From Rhodothermales bacterium (GTDB lineage Bacteria > Bacteroidota > Rhodothermia > Rhodothermales > JAHQVL01), in assembly GCA_041391505.1 (NCBI GenBank), contig JAWKNW010000002.1, positions 310,001 to 374,000 of the forward strand: a DNA stretch of 64,000 bases, read 5' to 3'. Below are positions 52,398-61,778 of the stretch, in pieces. The number at the start of each line of letters is the position of its first letter. The first letter of the stretch is position 1. The notes beneath the pieces are model-generated. The model did not search any database, was not told the origin of the DNA, and saw only the letters and a list, made by a program, of their open reading frames with translations. The translations under genes were made by a program, and so were the position numbers.

Positions 52398-53807
52398 CTA
52401 GAATTCTCCGCCGCCCAGCAGCATCACCTTCTCGCGGTTATGCGGGATGTGCTGCATCGCGTTGCGGGTATCGACGATGGCGCGGGCGTTTTCGGCGATC
52501 ATCGCGTACGGGAAAGCGCTGTGCTGCGTGAGGATCACCACCGTGTGGTACTTCTGCAGCATCGACTCCGAGAGCGGCACCGACTTCAGGTCGAGCACCG
52601 TCTTGCCCGTCTCGACGCGCAGCGTCTCGACATGCGGGTCGGTGTAGTCGATGTTCGTGATGCCCTTGTTGTGGAGCAGCTCGATCACCTTGAGCGCCGG
52701 CGAATGCCGGGTGTCGTCCACGTCCTTCTTGAACGCGACGCCCATGATGAGCACTTTCGCATCTTCCATGCGCACAGGCTGGTGCGCCAGGCAACGGATC
52801 ACGGCGTCGAGCACGTAGAACGGCATCTCCTCGTTGATGCGCGCCGAGAGCGTGATGAAGCTCGTCTCGAAGTCGTACCGGCGGGCCAGCCACGAGAGGT
52901 AGTACGGGTCAATGGGGATGCAGTGGCCGCCGAGACCCGGGCCCGGGAAAAAGGGCATGAAGCCGAACGGCTTCGTCGCCGCGGCCTCGATGACTTCCCA
53001 GATCGAGATGCCGCCCATCCGGTCGCACAGACGCGCGAGTTCGTTGACGAGGGCGATATTGACCGAGCGGAACGTGTTTTCGAGCAGCTTTTCCATCTCG
53101 GCCACTTTCGGGCTCGATACCGGGTGCACATGCGCCACCACCTGCTTCATCGCGAAACAGGCCACTTCGGTGCAGGCCTGGGTCACGCCGCCCACTACGA
53201 TCGGCGTGTTGGCCGTCGTAAACTGCGTATTGCCGGGGTCGATGCGTTCCGGGCTGAAGGCCAGGAAAAAGTCGCGCCCGAGCTGGAGCCCCTGTTTGGC
53301 AGCCTCGCGTTCGAGGATCGGCTTGACGAGCCCTTCCGTCGTGTCCGGATAGGTCGTGCTCTTCAGGATGACCAGCTGGCCGGGGCGGATATGCTTCGCG
53401 ATGGCCTCCGAGGCGGACGCGATGTACGACGTGTCGGGATCCTTGTGTTCGGTGACCGGCGTCGGGACGCAGATGAAGAACACATCGACGCTGGCGGCGG
53501 CCGAGAAGTCGTCCTCCGCGATGAAGGAGCCGTTCTCCACGATGGCGGCAATCTGCTCGTCGGGGATGTCCTGGATGTAGTTCGAGCCGGCGTTGAGCCG
53601 CAACACCCGTTCGCGATTCAGATCGATGCCGAGCGTCGAAAACCCGCGTTGCGCGTATTCGACCGCCAGCGGCAGGCCGACGTATCCAAGGCCCACAACC
53701 CCGATACGCGCCTGCTTGGTTTCGATTTTTTCCCAGAGATCTCGGGCGTGACCCATTTTCGGTAAGGATACAGTGGAGGGCGAGTATTCGGCGATTTTCG
53801 CAGGCAT
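52398..53807 (-). CDS. UDP-sugar 6-dehydrogenase (WbpA/TviB-like)
   Basis: A 469-residue nucleotide-sugar dehydrogenase. Rossmann motif GVVGLGYVGLPLA (37-49), AFSPERIDPGNTQF, a central ENTFRSVNIALVNELA helix and the catalytic-cysteine block PGPGLGGHCIPIDP with Cys296. The FGFMPFFPGPG context is the WbpA/WbpO/TviB subgroup (UDP-GlcNAc or UDP-GalNAc to the uronic acid) rather than UDP-glucose dehydrogenase. The start at 53807 has GAGG nine bases upstream. Last gene of the polysaccharide operon. With the 2-epimerase (57284-58390) it suggests a GlcNAcA- or ManNAcA-type acidic sugar. Confidence 0.92.
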   Translation of the reverse strand: MPAKIAEYSPSTVSLPKMGHARDLWEKIETKQARIGVVGLGYVGLPLAVEYAQRGFSTLGIDLNRERVLRLNAGSNYIQDIPDEQIAAIVENGSFIAEDDFSAAASVDVFFICVPTPVTEHKDPDTSYIASASEAIAKHIRPGQLVILKSTTYPDTTEGLVKPILEREAAKQGLQLGRDFFLAFSPERIDPGNTQFTTANTPIVVGGVTQACTEVACFAMKQVVAHVHPVSSPKVAEMEKLLENTFRSVNIALVNELARLCDRMGGISIWEVIEAAATKPFGFMPFFPGPGLGGHCIPIDPYYLSWLARRYDFETSFITLSARINEEMPFYVLDAVIRCLAHQPVRMEDAKVLIMGVAFKKDVDDTRHSPALKVIELLHNKGITNIDYTDPHVETLRVETGKTVLDLKSVPLSESMLQKYHTVVILTQHSAFPYAMIAENARAIVDTRNAMQHIPHNREKVMLLGGGEF

Positions 53808-53888
53808 AGATAATACCTCGAACCTGTAGTTTAGACCAAGAGATGATGTCAAACGGAAGCTGGTGAGACCTCCGCGGGTGCCGTCGAA

Positions 53889-55769
53889 TCAGAAATCGAC
53901 AGCGGTCGTGTGATTTGCTTGCTCGGCAAGCGTCCGAAAGCTGAGCTGCGAAACCCGGCACTCAACACCGAGATCGGTGCACGCGGTGCAGATCTCGGCC
54001 TTACGCGCATGGGTCATCCGGTGTGCGGTGATCAGCACGGCTTCTGGCCTTTTTGCCGAGATGATACGTTCGAGATCCCGAAAGGAGCCCACGACCGGGA
54101 TGCCTTGCATCATCATGCCGTGCTTGCGGGGATCGTCGTCGATAAAACCGATCGGCACGAGGCCGAGGTCGGCGTTCTGTCTGAGTTCGCGAAGTGTCAT
54201 CATGCCGGCGTCGCCTGCCCCGTAGAGCAGCACCCGCTTGCCGGCTTCGCGCTTGGACGAGAGGTAGTGTCGCAGCCCGCGAAAACCAAACCGCACGGCC
54301 GCAACAAAAAACGTGGTGATCATGCCGTCGATCACGGCGACGGCGGGGGTGAAGGGGGCGGAGGCGGACAGCCAGCGCACGGCGACATACGCCGCGAGCG
54401 ATGCCGCGAGCGACGCCGTGGCGGTGCGCACCAGTTCGGGCGCGCCGGCGTGCCGCCAGATGCTGTTGTACAGCCCCAGCAGATAAAACACGCTGATCTT
54501 GGCGACGATCACGACCGGGAGCGCCCGGCTCATCTCGGCCAGTGCCATCGAGCCGATGCCGTCCTCGAAACGCAGCATGTGCGCCAGGAAATACGCGGCG
54601 ACGATCAGCAGCAGGTCGGTCGCGACGCCGAACGACGCCTTCCAGTTGCGCCCGAAGACCGTGTGGAGCACGGCGAAAAACCGGTCGCTGAGCACGTAGG
54701 CGCGCGTCGAGAAAAACCCGAGTTCCTCGCGCGCCCCGTACACATCCACACTGGCGAGGAAGACCCCGAACACGGCCAGCGAGACGCCGAGCACGATCAT
54801 CAGGGCATAAAACACATGGACGTCGGCGTACTGGACGGTCAGCGCCGTCAGGCCGAACAGCAGGCTGATGCCGTACAGCGTGAGCACGGCCCGCCGCTCC
54901 GACAAGCCGAGGAAGACGAGCCGGTGCGAGCTGTGATCGCGCCCGCCCTGGGACACCGCCCGGCCGGACATCTTGCGGACGATGGTCACGAGCGTCGTAT
55001 CGAAGATCGGGATCGCCATGACGAGCACGCTGACAAGCGTGATCGCGATGGAGGACGCTTCCGTGGCGGCATGCGACTGGGCGACCAGGCTCATGGCGGC
55101 GATCATGTAGCCGAGAAAGAGGCTGCCGCTGTCGCCCATGAAGATGCGCGCCGGCTTGAAGTTGAAGACCAGGAAGCCGGCCGCGGCGCCCGTCACCGCC
55201 ATCGAGGCGCTGAACCCGACCAGATCTCCCGAGATGCTCGAAAACAGCGCGAGGATCATGGCCGCGATGCCCGCGATGCCGGCGGCGAGGCCGTCCATGT
55301 TGTCGAGCAGATTGAGCGCGTTCGTGATGCCGATGAGCCAGAGGAACGTCACCGGGATGCCCACCCACGCCGGCCAACCCACGCCGAACGAGAAGCCGTC
55401 GATCACCAGCACGCCCGCGGCCAGCACCTGGGCGACGAGCTTGGTCGCCGGCCGGATGTTGATCAGATCGTCCACCAGGCCGGTGACGAACATGAGGGTC
55501 GCGCCGATCCAGATCGACCAGGGGAGTGAAAATACCGCCAGACCGAGCAGGCAAACGCCCGCACCGGCGTACAACGCGATCCCGCCCATCAACGCCGTAG
55601 GCTTCTCGTGCCAGCGGTCCGCCTTGGGCTGCGCCACCCACTTGCGCGCGTGCGCAAGGCGGATGACGGCCGGCGTAGCGAGGATCGTCACGAGGAACGC
55701 GGCAATACCGCTGAACCAGGGCCAGGTCGACCAGGTCAGTCCGGCGGGCAACAGAGCGTCGGGCAGCAT
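53889..55769 (-). CDS. WecA/TagO-like phosphoglycosyltransferase fused to a CapD/WbpM-type N-terminal domain
   Basis: A 626-residue membrane protein. Residues ~1-340 are a MraY/WecA-type GlcNAc-1-phosphate transferase: GLVDDLINIRP with the DD motif, NALNLLDNMDGLAAG and FMGDSGSLFLGYM, across about ten helices. Residues ~375-480 add four more helices. Residues ~500-626 are a Rossmann-like segment (RVLLYGAGDAGMMTLREL, GFIDDDPRKHGMMMQG), as in the N-terminal half of CapD/WbpM/FlaA1-long proteins, but without their catalytic SDR domain. The protein probably starts the lipid-linked repeat unit by transferring a sugar-1-phosphate to undecaprenyl phosphate. The fused domain may bind nucleotide for regulation. 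Confidence 0.87.
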   Translation of the reverse strand: MLPDALLPAGLTWSTWPWFSGIAAFLVTILATPAVIRLAHARKWVAQPKADRWHEKPTALMGGIALYAGAGVCLLGLAVFSLPWSIWIGATLMFVTGLVDDLINIRPATKLVAQVLAAGVLVIDGFSFGVGWPAWVGIPVTFLWLIGITNALNLLDNMDGLAAGIAGIAAMILALFSSISGDLVGFSASMAVTGAAAGFLVFNFKPARIFMGDSGSLFLGYMIAAMSLVAQSHAATEASSIAITLVSVLVMAIPIFDTTLVTIVRKMSGRAVSQGGRDHSSHRLVFLGLSERRAVLTLYGISLLFGLTALTVQYADVHVFYALMIVLGVSLAVFGVFLASVDVYGAREELGFFSTRAYVLSDRFFAVLHTVFGRNWKASFGVATDLLLIVAAYFLAHMLRFEDGIGSMALAEMSRALPVVIVAKISVFYLLGLYNSIWRHAGAPELVRTATASLAASLAAYVAVRWLSASAPFTPAVAVIDGMITTFFVAAVRFGFRGLRHYLSSKREAGKRVLLYGAGDAGMMTLRELRQNADLGLVPIGFIDDDPRKHGMMMQGIPVVGSFRDLERIISAKRPEAVLITAHRMTHARKAEICTACTDLGVECRVSQLSFRTLAEQANHTTAVDF

Positions 55770-55813
55770 CTTCAGGTCACTCTCACGGATTAACGGGTGA
55801 ATGAGCGGCCATC

Positions 55814-56887
55814 CTAGAGCTCGACGGGCGTCATCGTGGCGCCGGCGTGCTGCTTGGCAGCCGGCTCTTTCGACGACGCCGCGACAGGGGCGTGGGACGG
55901 TTTGGTTTTACCCGCCTGCTGGAAGTGGCGGATCACATCGACCAGAATATCGTCGGTCGTGTACGAGGGCGCATAGCCGATGGCGGCGCGCAGCTTGGCG
56001 ATGTTCGGCGTGCGGCGGCGCATGTCCTCGAATCCGGGGCCGTACGTCTGTTCGTAGGGCACGTGTTCGATGGGCGAATCGCTGCCGGCGAGCTGCCGGA
56101 CGCGCTCGGCCAGCGCATTGATCGTGATCTCCTCGCTGCCGCCGATGTTGAACACCTCGCCTTCCGCCGCCGGCGTCTGCATCAGCTGAACGATGGCGCG
56201 GACGGCATCCCCCACATAGGTGAAGCAACGCGACTGCTCGCCGTCGCCGTATACCTGGATCGGTTCGCCGGCTACGGCGCGCTGCACAAAATTGGGAATC
56301 ACCATCCCGTAGCGGCCAGTCTGGCGCGGGCCCACGGTGTTGAAGAAACGGGTGATGACGACCGGGAGCTTCTTCTCGTCGGCATACGCCAGCGCGAGAA
56401 ATTCGTCGATGGTCTTCGAGCAGGCATAGGCCCAGCGGCGCTTGGACGTCGACCCGATCGTCAGGTCGTCCGTTTCGCTGAGCTGCTCGATGTCGCCCCG
56501 GTTCTCCATCAACTTGCCGTACACTTCGGAAGTCGACGCGACCAGCACCTTCTTGCGATACTGGCTGGCGAGCATGAGGACGTTCTCGGTGCCGCGCACG
56601 TTCGTGACGATCGTCTCCACCGGCTGCTCCATGATGAGCCGGACGCCGACGGCGGCCGCGAGGTGGTAAATCTGATCGCAGCGGGCGACGTGCTTCTCGA
56701 GTTCCTCGTAATCCAGGATGTCGGCAATCGTCGACTCGAATCGCTCGTGATGCAACAGGTGATCCACGTTTTCCAGGCGACCTGTCGACAGATTGTCTAT
56801 GATATGCACATAATGTCCCTGGGCTATCAGGTAGTCAGCCAGGTGACTTCCAATAAACCCGGCGCCTCCGGTGATAAGACATCTCAT
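55814..56887 (-). CDS. NAD-dependent nucleotide-sugar epimerase/decarboxylase (extended SDR)
   Basis: A 357-residue extended SDR enzyme. Cofactor motif TGGAGFIGSHLADYL at residues 6-20, VLVASTSEVYGKL with the catalytic Ser/Thr, and YACSK as the YxxxK pair in RRWAYACSKTIDEFL. RFFNTVGPRQTGRYG, then VYGDGEQSRCFTYVGDAVRA and ITINALAERVRQ follow. The sequence sits between UDP-glucose 4-epimerase and UDP-glucuronate decarboxylase (UXS/ArnA-like) groups; the exact reaction is uncertain. The start at 56887 places the Rossmann strand at the N-terminus. The extra C-terminal tail (about 25 residues, Ala/Pro/Lys-rich) is unusual. Confidence 0.88.
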   Translation of the reverse strand: MRCLITGGAGFIGSHLADYLIAQGHYVHIIDNLSTGRLENVDHLLHHERFESTIADILDYEELEKHVARCDQIYHLAAAVGVRLIMEQPVETIVTNVRGTENVLMLASQYRKKVLVASTSEVYGKLMENRGDIEQLSETDDLTIGSTSKRRWAYACSKTIDEFLALAYADEKKLPVVITRFFNTVGPRQTGRYGMVIPNFVQRAVAGEPIQVYGDGEQSRCFTYVGDAVRAIVQLMQTPAAEGEVFNIGGSEEITINALAERVRQLAGSDSPIEHVPYEQTYGPGFEDMRRRTPNIAKLRAAIGYAPSYTTDDILVDVIRHFQQAGKTKPSHAPVAASSKEPAAKQHAGATMTPVEL

Positions 56888-57283
56888 GATCAGTATTTTT
56901 GAGATTCGTATTGACTGTCGAGTGTAGTCGGCTCGCCGACGAGCTAGCAAGCGCACGCGCTTTAGACAGACGACACCCCAGCAATCCCAACACGAAGGTT
57001 GTTGTGAATTCGTAGCACCTGTTAGGGTATCGCGGAAATAAGGATAGGATTAAAAGAACAGGTCAAAAACGCCCCATTTTTATCGATAGCCGGCGCCCGG
57101 ATCGGTATCCTTCCCTATAGCGCGCATGCCGTCAATCAAGTATCGGGCCTATTTTGCGCCGTGGTACGAAAGGGTATCCCTTTGTACACCGGTGCGACGG
57201 ACACGCCCCTACGCCGGCTTCCCGGGGTCAAATCTTCCGTAACAGGTACGTTTTTTCCGACCGGATCGCGCCCGAACAGCGGT
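56888..57283. other. Intergenic region inside the polysaccharide cluster
   Basis: A 396-bp gap with no supported gene, unusually AT-rich near 57030-57080. Segment 57172-57205 (GGGTATCCCTTTGTACACCG and following GTGCGACGGACACG) resembles 30680-30715, so it may be a dispersed repeat. The gap is wide enough to hold a promoter for the epimerase gene, splitting the cluster into two transcription units. Confidence 0.4.
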
Positions 57284-58390
57284 TCACGTGGCGACGGGCC
57301 GAAGCACCTGCTCCAGCGCATCGACGATGCGCGTCGCCGCGTTGCCGTCCCACAGGGGCGGGATGCGCCCCTGTTTGACATCGCCGGTCAGGATCGCGTC
57401 CACCCGACGACGCAGAACCCGCGGATCCAGCGGAAGCAATTCGTTGGTGCCCAGTTCGATCGTCACCGGGCGCTCGGTATTTTCGCGCAGCGTAAGACAC
57501 GGAATCTGGAGGAAGGTCGTCTCCTCCTGCACTCCGCCCGAGTCCGTAACGACCAGCGACGCGTTGTCCATCAGACGCAAGAACTCCAGGTAACCCAGGG
57601 GTTCGGTGAGCACCAGATTGGACAGCGCGTCCAGCCGACGCATCAGGCCGGCGGCCTCGAGCCGGCTCCGCGTCCGCGGATGCATCGGCATCACGACCGG
57701 CAGCACGGCGCACAGCAGCTCGATGCTCTCCACCACGAGGGCCAGCTGCTGCTCGTCGTCGACATTCGACGGCCGGTGCATCGTCATCAGGGCGTAATGG
57801 CGCCGGCGGAGCCCCAGATCCTGCAGGATCGGACTCGCGGCGGCGGTCTCCCTGAAATGGACAAGCGAATCGATCATGACATTCCCGACCATAAATACCT
57901 TCTCGTCGGCAATGCCTTCGCGGCGGAGGTGATCCAGCCCGCTCTGCTCCGTGACGAACAGATAATCGGAGATGCTGTCCGTCACGATGCGGTTGATCTC
58001 TTCGGGCATCGTCCGATCGCCGCTCCGCAGGCCGGCTTCCACGTGCGCCACCGGCACGCCGCTCTTCGCCGCCACCAGGGTACACGCCACCGTCGAATTT
58101 ACGTCGCCCACGACGAGCACCAGATCGGGCCTGTGCTCGATCAGCGCGCCCTCGAACGCGATCATGATGCGCGCGGTCTGCGCCGCGTGGGACCCGCTTC
58201 CCACCCCCAGATAAATATCGGGTTCCGGCAGCTGGAGCTGCGTGAAGAATACGTCGCTCATCCGCTCGTCGTAATGCTGCCCGGTGTGGACGATGATCGA
58301 CTCAAACGCGCCGTTTTGCTCGAATGCGCGGTGCAGCGGACCGATTTTCATGAAATTGGGACGGGCGCCGACAACATTAAAAACTTTCAT
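57284..58390 (-). CDS. UDP-N-acetylglucosamine 2-epimerase (WecB/WbpI family)
   Basis: A 368-residue non-hydrolysing 2-epimerase. Family blocks: VVGARPNFMKIGPLHRAF (6-23), TGQHYDERMSDVFF, VVGDVNSTVACTLVA, VAHVEAGLRSGDR, MTMHRPSNVD and TDSGGVQEETTFL. It interconverts UDP-GlcNAc and UDP-ManNAc, or the corresponding uronic acids in the WbpI branch; the branch cannot be settled by eye. With the WbpA-like dehydrogenase it suggests an N-acetylated mannosaminuronic-type sugar in the surface polymer. Glycosyltransferase genes lie directly upstream on the same strand. Confidence 0.92.
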   Translation of the reverse strand: MKVFNVVGARPNFMKIGPLHRAFEQNGAFESIIVHTGQHYDERMSDVFFTQLQLPEPDIYLGVGSGSHAAQTARIMIAFEGALIEHRPDLVLVVGDVNSTVACTLVAAKSGVPVAHVEAGLRSGDRTMPEEINRIVTDSISDYLFVTEQSGLDHLRREGIADEKVFMVGNVMIDSLVHFRETAAASPILQDLGLRRRHYALMTMHRPSNVDDEQQLALVVESIELLCAVLPVVMPMHPRTRSRLEAAGLMRRLDALSNLVLTEPLGYLEFLRLMDNASLVVTDSGGVQEETTFLQIPCLTLRENTERPVTIELGTNELLPLDPRVLRRRVDAILTGDVKQGRIPPLWDGNAATRIVDALEQVLRPVAT

Positions 58391-58476
58391 GGAAAGGTGA
58401 CGGGTTACAGGTTGGCTGGTTCGCAGGCGGTCAGGTTGGCCCTGAGCCGGCGCATATGGGGAGCGTACAGGGAAAC

Positions 58477-59733
58477 TCAGGCGACTTCGACCGGCGCGCC
58501 GATGTCCACGCCGGCGACATCGGCCAGCAGTTCGGCATAGCGCCGGGCCAGCACGCGACGGTCGTGATGCGCATGGACGTAGGCGTGTCCGTGTTCGGCG
58601 AGGCGGCGGTACAACGCGGCATCGCGGCGGAGCCGCTCCACGCCGGCGAGCAATCCGTCCGCATCCTCGGGCGTGAACGCGATGCCGGCGTCGGCCTCCT
58701 CCACCAGCTCGCGGGACTCACCCTCGACGCCCAGCAGGATCGGCTTTTTCATCGCCATCGCCTCGAACAGCTTCGAAGGAATCACGGTTCGGAAGAGCGG
58801 CGTAGCCTTGAGATGCACCACGCTGACGTCGGTCAACGCCAGAAAATAGGCGACGCGTTCCTTGGGCTGTTTCGCGATCAGACGAAAATTCGGCAGCTGA
58901 AGCTCGGCCTGGCGCGCTTCCAGCGCTTCCCGCTCGGCCCCGGTGCCCATCACCAGGAAGACGATGTCGGGATCCGTGCACCGCTGCGCCGCTTCGAGCA
59001 GCAGGTCGGCGCGATGCGCCATCCCGATCGTGCCGATGTACGAGGCGACGAACTTCCCGTGCAGATCGAACTCCGTGCGTATCCGATCCAGCTCGTCCGC
59101 GTCGAGCGGCCGGCCGTACGCCTCCAGGTCGGCGCCGTTTTTCAGCACCGTGATCTTGCCGCCGTCGATGCCCTTGTTCACGATGAAGCGTTTGAAGGCG
59201 TTCGTCACCACCACGATATGATCCGCCTTGCGGTACAGATACGCCTCGATGCGCTCAAAAAACCGGATGACGGCATTGCGGGACATCGCGTCGACCGCGA
59301 CGATCGATTCCGGCCACAGGTCCCGGATCTCCAGCACGTACGGCGCCCGCTTGAACCGCGCGACGAACAGGCCGGCTATCGCCGAAAAAAACTGGGGCGA
59401 GCTGGCGACCACCACATCGGGCCGCTCCTCCACCTTGCGGCTGTACCAGATGACCGAAAGCATGAAGCTGATAAAGCTCGCGATGCGCTTCAGGGTGCCG
59501 GCGTTTTTCGTCACGTAAAGCGGCACGCGCACCACGTCGATGCAGGCCATCGTCTCCCGGGTGTAGCGGTTGCGGTAGCCTTCGTACACGACCCCTTCGG
59601 GGAAATTCGGCACATCCGTCATCACCGTGACATCCAGTCCGTCATCGACCCACTGACGGCCATGTTCGAACAGGCGCTGGGCGAGCGGCGCCGTTTCCGG
59701 TGGGAAATTATTTCCGATAAAGAGGATTCTCAT
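58477..59733 (-). CDS. Glycosyltransferase family 4 (WbuB/WcaI-like)
   Basis: A 418-residue GT-B glycosyltransferase. The start ILFIGNNFPPETAPLAQRLFE and VTVMTDVPNFPEGVVYEGY are typical of WbuB/WcaI-type enzymes. YVLEIRDLWPESIVAV is the central acceptor-side block, and the donor site is LFEAMAMKKPILLGVEGESREL (quoted in parts: LFEAMAMKKPI and EGESREL). WbuB homologues transfer fucosamine-type sugars in O-antigen synthesis, but the sugar here is not determined. It sits between the 2-epimerase and another glycosyltransferase gene, all minus strand. Confidence 0.9.
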   Translation of the reverse strand: MRILFIGNNFPPETAPLAQRLFEHGRQWVDDGLDVTVMTDVPNFPEGVVYEGYRNRYTRETMACIDVVRVPLYVTKNAGTLKRIASFISFMLSVIWYSRKVEERPDVVVASSPQFFSAIAGLFVARFKRAPYVLEIRDLWPESIVAVDAMSRNAVIRFFERIEAYLYRKADHIVVVTNAFKRFIVNKGIDGGKITVLKNGADLEAYGRPLDADELDRIRTEFDLHGKFVASYIGTIGMAHRADLLLEAAQRCTDPDIVFLVMGTGAEREALEARQAELQLPNFRLIAKQPKERVAYFLALTDVSVVHLKATPLFRTVIPSKLFEAMAMKKPILLGVEGESRELVEEADAGIAFTPEDADGLLAGVERLRRDAALYRRLAEHGHAYVHAHHDRRVLARRYAELLADVAGVDIGAPVEVA

Positions 59734-59781
59734 GCCGAATGAGGCGCCGGCTCCATGGCCCGCACCGTACTGCCGTGACGT

Positions 59782-60918
59782 TTATCTGCCCGCGAGCGCC
59801 CTCACACTCCGCGCACGATCGATCTGTTCAAGAAGCTTGCCAGCCGCTTCGCCGGCGTCGTGCCGCGTGAGCCGGCGCCGGTGCGCGGCGCCCATCGCGA
59901 AGCGGGCCTCCGGGTCGGCCGCCATCCGGCGGATGCCGTCAGCGAGCGACGCCACATCGTTCGGCGCCACCAGCACGCCGTTCTCACCGTCGTCGACCAG
60001 CTCCGGAATGGCCATGTGCCGCGTGGTGATGACGGGCACGCCGGCCATCATGGCCTCGACGAGCACGCCGGGGTGGCCTTCGCGGGGAAACCACGTCGGC
60101 AGCACCACCGCGTCGTAGCTCGAAAGCAGCGCCGGCGCGTCGCCCTGATGGACGCCGCGGTACCGCGCCCCGGGCGTGTCGCGGCAGGCCACCTCGAACG
60201 CCATCGTGTACTCGGGGTCGATGGTGCCGTAGATATCCAGCGCCAGCGCCACGCCCTCGGACGCAAGACGCCGCACGGCGTCGAGCAAGACAAAAATCCC
60301 CTTGTCCTCCACAATGCGGCTGAAAAAGACGAGCCGCAGGCCATCGGGGGATGCGGGATGGCTCCGGGGCGCCGGCAACGCGTCGCGGTCGACGACGCGC
60401 GGATTCGGGATCGCGATGACGCGCTCCAGCCCCAGTCCGCGCATGCCGGCCAGCACCTGGCCCGTTTCGACGATCACGCCGTCGATCTCGCCCAGATCGG
60501 CCAGCAGCCGGCGCTGCCGTGCCGGCGGCAACGCGCGGATGACATCGTGCACCACGCCCCCGCTGAACCAGAGGAAAAACGGGATATCGAATCGGCGCCG
60601 GACAAACCGGATCACCGGCATCATCCGCTGGAAAAGCCCCGTCGTGGTGACGAACACCACGGCATCGTGCGAGCGCGCGGCCTCGAACAGCTTGATCGCG
60701 ATCTGAAACCCGCGCATCACGTCGTAGACGTTGCCGATGCCCGGGTGGCTTTTGACGCGGCCCGGCGAGGTGTTCACGACGGAAGGCTCGGCGCCCGTCC
60801 GCGTCTTCCAGGCGGCGAGCAGCGCGACGAAGAGCGAGACGTACCCCCCGATGGGCGGCGGCAGCGGCCCCATGAACAGGACGCGCGGCGCGTCGTCGGT
60901 GTGCAAAGGATCAGACAT
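59782..60918 (-). CDS. Glycosyltransferase family 4
   Basis: A 378-residue GT-B glycosyltransferase. N-terminal VLFMGPLPPPIGGYVSLFVAL is the acceptor domain glycine-rich loop. LRLVFFSRIVEDKGIFVLLDA begins the donor domain, and PREGHPGVLVEAMMAGVPVI carries the GT4 EX7E motif. No membrane segment. It lies 48 bp upstream of the WbuB-like gene's start, within the same polysaccharide operon. Donor and acceptor sugars are unknown. Confidence 0.9.
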   Translation of the reverse strand: MSDPLHTDDAPRVLFMGPLPPPIGGYVSLFVALLAAWKTRTGAEPSVVNTSPGRVKSHPGIGNVYDVMRGFQIAIKLFEAARSHDAVVFVTTTGLFQRMMPVIRFVRRRFDIPFFLWFSGGVVHDVIRALPPARQRRLLADLGEIDGVIVETGQVLAGMRGLGLERVIAIPNPRVVDRDALPAPRSHPASPDGLRLVFFSRIVEDKGIFVLLDAVRRLASEGVALALDIYGTIDPEYTMAFEVACRDTPGARYRGVHQGDAPALLSSYDAVVLPTWFPREGHPGVLVEAMMAGVPVITTRHMAIPELVDDGENGVLVAPNDVASLADGIRRMAADPEARFAMGAAHRRRLTRHDAGEAAGKLLEQIDRARSVRALAGR

Positions 60919-60947
60919 AGGCTACTCGTGCGGCGGGCCGGCATGGC

Positions 60948-61778
60948 TCACACGCATCGTTCGTCCTCGGAAAGGGGATAGGCGGTGGCGTGGCGCTGCT
61001 GCCACCAGACGCGCTGGAGACGCTCGAAGGCGGAGGCGGGCAGCAGCCCCTTGAGCGCGAGGGCTCTGGATTTCTGGACCATCTTGCGGATAAACAGGCG
61101 CGTCGCGTTGCCGGCGCCGAAATACGTGCGCTCGATCGAGCAGGCCTCCATCACCCCGGAAAAACCGTAAGAGGCCCCGCCGGATGTCATGTAGGCGAGC
61201 ACGGTCGGAATGGTCTCCACGTGGACATCCGGGGCGCGCTGCGCGCGGAGGATGAACTCGAGGTCCGCCGAGATCGCGTACCGCAGATCGAAGCCGCCGA
61301 GGCGTTCGTACACGTCGCGGCGGACGAACGTGGCGGGGTGATTGTTGGGCTGGAGGCACGAAAAGCGGGCCGGCGGCGGCACCACCGTGCCCATCGCCCC
61401 GTCCTCCGTCACGCGCACGAGTCCGCCCACGATGACGCCGGCATCCGGGCGCCGGGCGACCGCCTCGGCGACGGTCGAGAGCGCGTCCGGCGCGAGCCAG
61501 TCGTCGGCATTGACGAGGCCCACCCAGTCCCCCGTGGCGCGGGCGATGCCCTTGTTCATGGCGTCGTAGATGCCGCGGTCGGGCTCGGACGTCCAGCCGG
61601 CGAGCCGGTCCGCGTAACGCCGCACGAGGTCGAGGGTACCGTCTTTCGAGCCGCCGTCCACGATCAGATACTCGATATCGTGCGGGGGCGTCTGGCGCAG
61701 CACGCTGCGGAGCGTGCGCTCGAGCGTGGCGGCGGCGTTGAACGTGACCGTGATGATCGAAAACCGGATCGGACTCAT
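60948..61778 (-). CDS. Glycosyltransferase family 2
   Basis: A 276-residue GT-A enzyme. It opens FSIITVTFNAAATLERTLRS, then YLIVDGGSKDGTLDLVRRY, EPDRGIYDAMNKGIARATGDW and NADDW as the metal-binding DxD-like motif. NHPATFVRRDVYERLGGFD is the usual acceptor block. The layout is that of WcaA-type enzymes of O-antigen and colanic acid synthesis. Its ATG overlaps the stop of the Wzy-like gene by four bases, so the two are translationally coupled. The sugar specificity is not readable. Confidence 0.92.
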   Translation of the reverse strand: MSPIRFSIITVTFNAAATLERTLRSVLRQTPPHDIEYLIVDGGSKDGTLDLVRRYADRLAGWTSEPDRGIYDAMNKGIARATGDWVGLVNADDWLAPDALSTVAEAVARRPDAGVIVGGLVRVTEDGAMGTVVPPPARFSCLQPNNHPATFVRRDVYERLGGFDLRYAISADLEFILRAQRAPDVHVETIPTVLAYMTSGGASYGFSGVMEACSIERTYFGAGNATRLFIRKMVQKSRALALKGLLPASAFERLQRVWWQQRHATAYPLSEDERCV

